Positions 56,474 through 64,000 of a stretch of 64,000 bases of DNA are shown piece after piece (within the stretch, counting starts at the first letter, position 1; each line of letters starts with the position of its first letter). The notes beneath the pieces were generated by a model, which saw only the letters and a program-made list of their open reading frames with translations, had not been told where the DNA came from and did no database searches. The position numbers were made by a program, and so were the translations under genes. The stretch is from Reticulitermes speratus (taxonomy: Eukaryota > Arthropoda > Insecta > Blattodea > Rhinotermitidae): assembly GCA_021186555.1 (NCBI GenBank), contig JAJKFL010000427.1:22865238-22929237 (forward strand). Direction: 5' to 3'.

Positions 56474-58106
56474 CAGTGGCGGTTTGTGGGACTTTCTTAT
56501 GGTAGGGCTGGGTCTAGAATTATGTGATTAATCAGAAGGGCTTAATTTAATTTTTTATGTTATTTATTTTTATGTTGTACTTAATCTCAATATTCTCGGC
56601 GAGGTTTAATTGCGAAAAATTGATGTCCTGTAAATACTTCACACTGTTCTTGTTCATATTTGTCTTAAAATTGCAACTACTAAAATTAAAACGTTTAAAA
56701 ATGTGGCTTTGAAACCAGCTAGGTACAAATGGTTATCAAAATGCCATCGTTTGAAACGTTAGAAAAGGTACAGGTATATACGAAACCATCCTTGAACACT
56801 GTCTGGGCAGAAATCTTCCTTGAACACTCTCTGGGCAGAAGTCCTCCTTGAACACTGTCTGGGCAGAAGTCCTCCTTGAACACTGTCTGGGCAGAAGTCC
56901 TCCTTGAACACTGTCTGGGCAGAAGTCCTCCTTGAACACTCTCTGGGCAGAAGTCCTCCTTGAACACTGTCTGGGCAGAAGTCCTCCTTGAACACGGTCT
57001 GGGCAGAAGTCCTCCTTGAACACTGTCTGGGCAGAAGTCCTCCTTGAACACTTTCAGGGCAGAAGTCCTCCTTGAACACTGTCTGGGCAGAAGTGCGCAG
57101 AAGTCCTCCTTGAACACGGTCTGGGCAGAAGTCCTCCTTGAACACTGTCTGGGCAGAAGTCCTCCTTGAACACTTTCAGGGCAGAAGTCCTCCTTGAACA
57201 CTGTCTGGGCAGAAGTCCTCCTTGAACACTGTCTGGGCAGAAGTCCTCCTTGAACACTGTCTGGGCAGAAGTCCTCCTTGAACACTCTCTGGGCAGAAGT
57301 CCTCCTTGAACACTCTCTGGGCAGAAGTCCTCCTTGAACACTCTCTGGGCAGAAGTCCTCCTTGAACACTCTCTGGGCAGAAGTCCTCCTTGAACACTGT
57401 CTGGGCAGAAGTCCTCCTTGAACACTGTCTGGGCAGAAGTCCTCCTTGAACACTGTCTGGGCAGAAGTCCTCCTTGAACACTGTCTGGGCAGAAGTCCTC
57501 CTTGAACACTGTCTGGGCAGAAGTCCTCCTTGAACACTGTCTGGGCAGAAGTCCTCCTTGAACACTGTCTGGGCAGAAGTCCTCCTTGAACACTGTCTGG
57601 GCAGAAGTCCTCCTTGAACACTGTCTGGGCAGAAGTCCTCCTTGAACACTCTCTGGGCAGAAGTCCTCCTTGAACACTCTCTGGGCAGAAGTCCTCCTTG
57701 AACACTGTCTGGGCAGAAGTCCTCCTTGAACACTCTCTGGGCAGAAGTCCTCCTTGAACACTGTCTGGGCAGAAGTCCTCCTTGAACACTCTCTGGGCAG
57801 AAGTCCTCCTTGAACACTGTCTGGGCACTGCAGCCGGCCACAGACCTAGCTCGCTGTTTCTCCCACCACTCGCCATAGCTGTGCTGACACCAGCACGCAA
57901 TGCCTGGGTAGGGCACAGCCCGCTCGTTTTTCTGTTCTCTGCAGCGCTTAAGAGTCCTTCTCGAGTGTGCAAATTTAAAATAATGTCATTAATATTTTTC
58001 TAAAGAATGTGTTACGTATCCCCTAACGAAAACTTTTATTCATATATTTAATTTTTCTCAAAATTTCTGGGAGGGCCCTTCAGCCCTTATGGACGAGCCG
58101 CCCGTG
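56474..58106. mobile_element. Probable hAT-like element holding the 28-bp array
   Basis: Left end CAGTGGCGGTTTGTGGGACT and right end (reversed) CACGGGCGGCTCGTCCATAA are similar over the first 25 bp, both with AAGGGCT/AGGGCTG inside. Flanks GACGGAGG and GATTTAGG agree at 5 of 8 positions, so the call is moderate. Confidence 0.5.
56793..57829. repeat. 28-bp tandem array, about 37 units
   Basis: The unit is CCTCCTTGAACACTGTCTGG plus GCAGAAGT, with variants at the TGT site (CTCT, GGTC, TTTCAG). One unit is disturbed near 57091-57102. Three units make 84 bp, so all three - strand frames stay open; the resulting 417-codon frame is not evidence of a gene. Confidence 0.95.
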
Positions 58107-58224
58107 GATTTAGGGTGTTTGAGAGCAACGAGCTGTGGTGAAAGGAAGTAACAGCTGGCTGGAGAAAATCGCACTGTAAGCAGATTCATTATTTGTATTG
58201 CCCAAGTATTATGTTGATTATTAA

Positions 58225-58472
58225 GTGAGGCATGGGAGAGAAGTGCATACAAAGTTTGATAGGAAACCCTCAAGGGAAGAGACCATTTTTAAGACCTAGT
58301 TGTAGATAGGAGGATCATATTAAAATCGTTCTCCAAAACAGGATTGGTATCGCCCAGGATAGGGGCTGTTGTGAAGACGTTAATATGCCTTCGTTTTCCA
58401 TAAAATTCGTGGAATTTATGACTAGATAAGTAACTGTTAGTTTCTCAGGCAGTACTGTGCTCCGTGAGTTTT
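58225..58472 (+). mobile_element. GPKR LINE tail, degenerate
   Basis: GGCATGGGAGAGAAGTGCAT ... TAGATAGGAGGATCATATTA ... TTTCCATAAAATTCGTGGAA ... CAGGCAGTACTGTGCTCC aligns with the common tail. Confidence 0.65.
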
Positions 58473-58479
58473 ATATGAA

Positions 58480-59655
58480 ATGAGATGAAGCCCCAGCTGC
58501 TTAAAAGGGTACAGACAGTTCCTGATTGAGTCTTGTGCAGTCGGCGTGAACTACTGTATTTATTTTAAAGTTGATACATTGGTACTGCATTTATGTCTGT
58601 GTTGCATGTCAAAAGGTTAACCATTTGGTGCCTGAAATTTGTGTAAGTAACGTAAGCATTCATTTCCTACCTCACAGAACACGCTGATTTTATATTTGAA
58701 ATAACACTCGATTTATGTTGTTACGGAAATGATAGCTGCTTGTTCTGAGAAGGGTACGACACACATGAATCTGGTCAACACTCCATGGAGAGGATGCAGA
58801 GTATTTTTTCTGTAAAAACCGATAGAGCATATAGCAACCACTGTGGTTTAGGGGGTACAGTATGATGTCATAGTGACGTACATAAGCGTTGGGGGGGGGG
58901 CCCCTATAATTATTAGTGAAGTTACTCCCAGATCTCGAAGAATATTACCTTCTGTCATAAGAAAGGAATACATTCGGGGGGGGGGGGGGGGCACAATTAA
59001 TTTTAGTACTCTGTTTGGGGCCCTCGTGACACATAGAGCCCCCCGTGCCACGGAGTCTGCCGGGGCCTTATTTACGTTACTGGACGTTAAAATGATTTTG
59101 CAATCAAATAGTCGTTTTTGGATCTTTTTCGAGTCCAACTGTCATGGTTTTATTCAGTTTTAAGTGAATTCTTTCGATATGCACTACGTGGAAGCTGAAG
59201 GGATATTTTGTGTTTGTAAATAAGAATAACGTTTTTACTTGTTTATACGATCTTATACAATAGTAACTGTTGTGGAATTGCATTTTAGAAACATGCATAA
59301 AGTAGTACTTTTTTTGTACAGCTGAAGGTAGCCGTTTCTAAACTTTCTCTTCGAGTGACTGACGTGGTATGAAAACGCGGCTATGCTTTCGGATCCTGTG
59401 GCTTAGAATCTTCCAGTGCACCATGTATTTGGATTGTTTTGCGATTAAACGTGTGACATTATTCTAACAATATCCTTGCTTCTAAGTTTTTACATATCAG
59501 TACGGGTTTACGATATGTTTCACAAGCCAGGGCACAAATCCTAGGCAATTTGTTGACATGGCTGCCTATGTTTCATGGAGTATTGTTCTAAAAATTTTTC
59601 TACATATATTCATGCATGAAATATTTTTAGTATTTGTCTTCGGGATATCTGCACT
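58480..59655. other. Unassigned interval with poly-G tracts
   Basis: G runs at 58890-58900 and 58977-58991. A GGGCCCC-rich stretch (58890-59060) may be a mobile element but no ends were found. Confidence 0.4.
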
Positions 59656-59659
59656 TGTA

Positions 59660-59835
59660 TATTGACTAGGCTACTGGCTGGACGAACGAGAAACCGCACA
59701 TCGAACCCTGGAATGGTACACAGCGACAGGATTGGCTCAGGGGCTGACCCAGCCTCTTATGTAATTGATACAGGGGTAAAGTGGCTTGGGTGTGAATTTG
59801 ACATCCGTCTCTTGCCTAGCTTCAGAATAAGTGAT
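59660..59835 (+). mobile_element. SINE family 1, degenerate
   Basis: GGCTACTGGCTGGACGAACG, CATCGAACCCTGGAATGG, TTGGCTCAGGGGCTGACCC and GATACAGGGGTAAAGTGG follow the family order, with many changes. Confidence 0.5.
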
Positions 59836-59849
59836 GCTGTTTCTGCACT

Positions 59850-60115
59850 CATCGATCCTGGTGGCCGTGCGGTGTAAGGCGTAGGTCTGCGGCGGCTCGA
59901 TTGCTGGGATCGCTGGTTCGAATCCCGCTGAGGGCATGATGTTCGTCTCTTATGTTTTTTATGTGTTGTTTAGGTGGCGGTCTCTGCGACGGGCTGATCA
60001 CTCGTTCAGAGGAGTCGTACCGGGTGTGTGTGTGTGTCTAATTGTATGTGATCTAGGAACCTCAGCAACGAGGAGGCCTAAGCCCGACTTGGGCTGTAGC
60101 GCTACAAAAGGAGAA
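59850..60115 (+). mobile_element. SINE family 3
   Basis: GGTGGCCGTGCGGTGTAAGG and GGTTCGAATCCCGCTGAGGG give intact A- and B-box-like parts. It aligns with 12089-12360 to AACGAGGAGGCCTAAGCCC. Confidence 0.88.
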
Positions 60116-60349
60116 ATATGGACCGAATTCATATGTATCAGAATAGGGATCATTGATGGGCTGTTTTGGACACTGCAATGAAATGTGGGGATTCCTTGAA
60201 AATACTGAATTTATTGAATTGAGGTTAGTTCTGTGCGCGTGTAATAAAATTTTTTTTGGACAGCTGAACTACTACTAGCTTGTGAAGGACTCTGCTTCGT
60301 GAGTTGTACATTCAGTATGTTATGAATATTTATACTTTTTTAGTGCAGT

Positions 60350-60640
60350 AAAGGTAAAATGCACCCTGTAACCTGCCATGAAGGCATAGAGGGGGAGTAG
60401 AGGTATAGCTCTGTCTTCCTTTAACCTTAGCGCTAGATGGGGGTGGGTGGTCATCGCTACGCACCGGCCGCTTTCCTCCCCCGGAATGACCCGCTCCCCC
60501 TTGTATAGCAGGCTTGGGTGGGCCCCATGGCCGATCTGGACGGATGCGGAAAATCTCGCGTCTACCGGGATTCGGTACCCGGACCGCCCAGCCCGTAGCC
60601 AGTCGCTATACCGACTGCGCTGTCACGGCAGGTATGTTTG
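60350..60640 (-). mobile_element. SINE family 1, full length
   Basis: The reversed head GACAGCGCAGTCGGTATAGC and GGGTACCGAATCCCGG, then GGGCCCACCCAAGCCTGC, CACCCCCATCTAGCGCTAAG and a GTTACAGGGTGCATTTTACC tail. Confidence 0.85.
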
Positions 60641-60989
60641 AGTGTACGTCTTGAAATGAAAGGAGTTGATTGTCCATATGGTTGGAGAAGTCAGGTTGCC
60701 ATATTTGGTCAGAACCTCTAAAATTCTGTCATGTGTACAGCGTGTGTTTTCCAGACAGGTATGGACAGACTACATTCTTAAGCCGTGACTGTAAATAACA
60801 TGTGCCCATCTTGTATACATTCTAATAAACATGTGGTTAAAAATACACGTAGTAGGAGTAGGATGGAGATAATCTAATTTTAATTAGGGCGTGTTTTGTG
60901 TTTAGAACTTATATGGTCAGGAGTAAAGGGTAATGAAGTCAAGTATCTGCGTACTGTGACCTTCCGGGTAATTATACCGTGTTGTTACC

Positions 60990-61399
60990 TGATAGAGCTA
61001 AGAGTGTGTTCGAGAATAGGGTGCTCAGGAAGATGTTTGGGCCTAAGAGGAACGAGGTAACAGGGGAGTGGAGAAGACTACGTAACAAAGAGATTTACGA
61101 TATTTACTCCTCACCAAATATTATTCGGGTGACCAAAGAAAGAAAAATGAGACAGACGGGGCATGTGGCACGTATGGGGGACAGGAGAGGTGCGTACAGG
61201 GTTTTGGTGGGGAAAAATAAGGGAAAGAGACCACTTGGAAGACCTGGGCGTAGATGGGAGGATAATATTGAAATTGATCTTTAGGAAGTGGGATGGGGAA
61301 GCTCTTGATACGGGCAGATGGCGGGCTCTTGTGAATGCGGCAGTGAACCTTCGCGTTCCATAAAATGCGGGAATTTCTTGACTAGTCGCTGGCCTGTTA
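60990..61399 (+). pseudogene. GPKR LINE tail, interrupted by Harbinger-like element
   Basis: [60 protein letters not shown] and [15 protein letters not shown]. The frame is open until 61284. Its last 32 bp (GCTACTCAGGAAGGACTC...) resume at 63104 after the insertion. Confidence 0.88.
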
Positions 61400-63100
61400 G
61401 GTCTCTATCACACGGGCGACTGAGTCGAAGGCGACTTGTCGCCCAGAGACAGGCGGCTGGCCTCCCGTGCCCCGACGACTACGAGAAATCTGTCGCCGTG
61501 ACGTCAGACATACTCTCCTTATCATCTCTGAAAATGAACGCTCAGTACAATGCTAGAACTGGAAGAGATTATCGCTGTGTGGGTCCGAAGAGATCTGAAA
61601 AAGACAAAGAATGGAAGAAAAATGTGGGTGCAACCTATAATATGACAGGCGAGACAACGGGTTATTTTGGACTATTTTTGAAGATCTGTCTGTGGATTCT
61701 TGAAGAACCGTATGAGGCAATTCAGTATTTGTACAAAAAAAGACACAAATATGAAGAAATCTATACCACCCAGAAACAGATCAGCAGCAACACTCAGGTA
61801 GTCACAGTCTTTTAATTAACCACTTGTATTAATTATTCAGATTACAATTTAGGCTAAATGCAACTCAGTTGACAAATTCTTTGTCACAGTTCACATGTAT
61901 ATGCTTCGAGTCGCCATGGAGACTGTCGCCCGTCTAAAAGCTCACGTACAACTACGTCGTTCTGCAGCCTGCCGTCAGTTTCCCTGTCTCCGAGCGACAA
62001 GAGAGGAAAGTCGACAGTAACTCTGTAGACGGGAGACAGTCGACCGTGTGAAAGCCCTCATTGCTTGCCATGTATTCTTCGTCGCTGGCGACTCTGTCGC
62101 CCGTGTGAAAGCCCTCATTGCTTGCCATGTATTCTTCGTCGCTGGCGACTCTGTCGCCCGTGTGAAAGCCCTGATTGCTTGCCATGTATTCTTCGTCGCT
62201 GGCGACTCTGTCGCCCATGTGAAAGCGCTCATTGCTTGCCATGTATTCTTCGTCGCTGGCGACTCTGTCGCCCATGTGAAAGCCCTGATTGCTTGCCATG
62301 TATTCTTCGTCGCTGGCGACTCTGTCGCCCATGTGAAAGCGCTCATTGCTTGCCATGTATTCTTCGTCGCTGGCGACTCTGTCGCCCATGTGAAAGCCCT
62401 CATTGCTTGCCATGTATTCTTCGTCGCTGGCGACTCTGTCGCCCGTGTGAAAGCCCTGATTGCTTGCCATGTATTCTTCGTCGCTGGCGACTCTGTCACC
62501 CATGTGAAAGCGCTCATTGCTTGCCATGTATTCTTCGTCGCTGGCGACTCCGTCGCCCGTGTGAAAGCCCTCATTGCTTGCCATGTATTCTCTGTCGCCC
62601 GTGTGAAAGCCCTGATTGCTTGCCATGTATTCTTCGTCGCTGGCGACTCTGTCGCCCGTGTGAAAGCCCTCATTGCTTGCCATGTATTCTCTGTCGCTGG
62701 CAGACCAGTCGCTGGCGACTCTGTCGCCCATTTGAAAACCCTCATTGCTTGCCATGTATTCTTCTTCGCTGGCGACTCTGTCGCCCGTGTGAAAGCCCTC
62801 ATTGCTTGCCATGTATTCTTCTTCGCTGGCGACTCTGTCGCCCGTGTGAAAGCCCTCATTGCTTGCCATGTATTCTCTGTCGCTGGCAGACCAGTCGCTG
62901 GCGACTCTGTCGCCCGTGTGAAAGCCCTCATTACTTGCCATGTATTCTCTGTCGCCCGTGTGAAAGCCCTCATTGCTTGCCATGTATTCTTCGTCGCTGG
63001 CGACTCTGTCGCCCGTGTGAAAGCCCTCATTGCTTGCCATGTATTCTCTGTCGCTGGTAGACCAGTCGCTGGCGACTCTGTCGCCCGTGTGAAAGGGGCC
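61400..63100. mobile_element. PIF/Harbinger-like element with expanded 3' array
   Basis: Left end GGTCTCTATCACACGGGCGA and right end (reversed) GGCCCCTTTCACACGGGCGA share the TIR. It sits at TTA in the LINE tail (left TTA 61397-61399, right AAA 63101-63103), fitting the 3-bp TWA target of this superfamily. About 61560-61790 has broken frames (KMWVQPII, TTGYFGLFLKI, LYKKRHKYEEI) that recall the Harbinger transposase start (WVHPI..R...G.F..L). The call rests mainly on the ends. Confidence 0.72.
62045..63090. repeat. 57-bp tandem array, 18 units
   Basis: The unit GTGTGAAAGCCCTCATTGCT plus TGCCATGTATTCTTCGTCGC plus TGGCGACTCTGTCGCCC repeats 18 times. Short units lack TCGTCGCTGGCGACTC; long ones carry GGCAGACCAGTCGCTGG. 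Each unit contains the element's own terminal CGACTCTGTCGCCCGTGTGA. 57 is a multiple of 3, so frames of over 300 codons open on both strands. Confidence 0.95.
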
Positions 63101-63139
63101 AAAGCTACTCAGGAAGGACTCTGCTCCATCGAGTTAGTT

Positions 63140-63660
63140 GTTATCTGGTAGATGTGTATCAGATTTCGGAGAACAGTGCCACCTCCGTACTCATGTTTCA
63201 ATCGCGAAGATGGAGGGAGTGTGTTTCTCAGAATCAGTGATAGCCGCCCGCCTACAATAGCTACTACAGCACGGTGTAGTTCTCGCCCGAGACACGTGGG
63301 TACTCCCTGAAGGTTAATGATTTGTCGCCCTGGGCAGGCTTATAATTTGGCACCCCTCAAAACCGATATTCTTTAAACTTTTTTCGGTCTAGAACAAGGA
63401 CGCGTGCCCAAATTTCGGATAATTTTCGGAGAAATTCTTTCGTGTGTTGAAACCCGAGTTTACTATCACTATGTTTCCGATTATTCCAGTGACGTCTTTA
63501 GCGTCCCTTATATGTTGGCGCCCCGGACAGCTGCCCGGCTGGCCCGCACATTAGTCTGGCCCTGGCCACTGTATGTGTCGTTGCTGCTATGAAACCCTCA
63601 GATCGTAAGCTGCATAAAGTAAAGTGTTTCCTCGGATACATCCTAGAAACGTTTCTCAAC
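63140..63660. other. Unassigned, possible hAT remnants
   Basis: GTCGCCCTGGGCAGGC (63322) and TTGGCGCCCCGGACAGCTGC (63515) resemble inner parts of hAT-like elements; no ends are certain. Confidence 0.35.
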
Positions 63661-63663
63661 TCT

Positions 63664-63826
63664 TTTTTCAGGCTTCCGCCGCGATGTTGGTGAGATCTGC
63701 GCTCTTCTGGGATATTACGCGGCGTCATGTGGTAAAAGTTTACCTACAACGTATCGGTCCCATCTTGAAGATGGAACCGATACATTGTCCCGAAACGTCG
63801 GTATGGAATTACGACACGCAGATCTT
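63664..63826. mobile_element. Foldback element, family P3, copy 3
   Basis: It starts TTTTTTCAGGCTTCCGCCGC and ends ACACGCAGATCT. It has shorter arms than copies 1 and 2, a TTGAAGA, T, GGAAC...GTCCC-like core and GAAACGTCGG. The target duplication is not clear. Confidence 0.75.
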
Positions 63827-63965
63827 TCTCATCGCTGACAGAATTGTCCTTGATTCTTCGAAACAAACGATGTGTTTAATTTACTTGCTTATTTGACGAC
63901 GCTGGCAGTAGCGTAGACGCCTGGCGAATAACGAATTGGAAATATGGAGGTCTTCGTAGCCAAAC

Positions 63966-64000
63966 TTAACCCTTTGGGGCTGAACGACGCATATGCTGCG
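63966..64000. mobile_element. piggyBac-like terminus cut by window end
   Basis: TTAACCCTTTGGGGCTGAAC then GACGCATATGCTGCG resembles the starts at 21792 and 22695 (TTAA, CC, CpG-rich palindrome). Confidence 0.45.

Noticed and set aside
56719-57972. 417-codon open frame on the - strand
   Set aside because: It is produced by the 28-bp tandem array; three units equal 28 codons and no frame contains a stop. No domain, and the same peptide appears in all three frames.
61952-63151. Open frames of 331-375 codons on both strands
   Set aside because: They come from the 57-bp array (19 codons per unit). Both strands and several frames are open at once, which is expected of such a repeat and not of a gene.

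Overview
This is a piece of a repeat-rich animal nuclear genome, most likely a large-genome insect. I favour a cockroach or termite, but only from the gene's sequence and the style of the LINE tails, so that is inference. It shows GT-AG introns of 80 bp to 7.6 kb, tRNA-derived SINEs, LINE 3' tails, TA-, TTAA- and 8-bp-flanked DNA transposons, and no bacterial operon structure, rRNA or CRISPR.

Positions 1-33000 are dominated by one host gene on the + strand, PGAP1 (GPI inositol-deacylase). Fourteen exons join in phase at every junction. They run from a partial exon at base 1 to a stop at 32849-32851 and give 1005 residues, lacking only the N-terminus upstream of the window. The introns carry most of the mobile DNA: hAT, piggyBac-like, mariner and pogo/Tigger relics, an RTE-like LINE with two SINEs nested in it, LINE tails, and a set of inverted-repeat (foldback) elements. 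Exon 12 holds an in-frame 21-bp minisatellite.

Positions 33000-64000 are mostly intergenic or long-intron DNA packed with mobile elements. They include a degraded mariner split by a LINE tail, a LINE 3' end, an internally deleted pogo element, a Tigger-like MITE, a FLYWCH-MULE element, more SINEs, and three large tandem arrays (39-, 28- and 57-bp units), each lying in or derived from a transposon. The only other host-gene hint is a possible first exon with a signal peptide at 41745-41835.

The most unusual signal is shared by several otherwise dissimilar foldback families. Their arms carry one RNA-like core: CTGANGA, one extra base, a stem-loop, GAAAC, a very short palindrome and a C. This matches the layout of a type I hammerhead ribozyme with a minimal stem III, as known from Penelope-like elements and retrozymes. 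The best copy, 45326-45369 on the - strand, also has a perfect 6-bp stem I. Three insertions of two of these families are flanked by 10-12 bp target duplications, so they moved as units.
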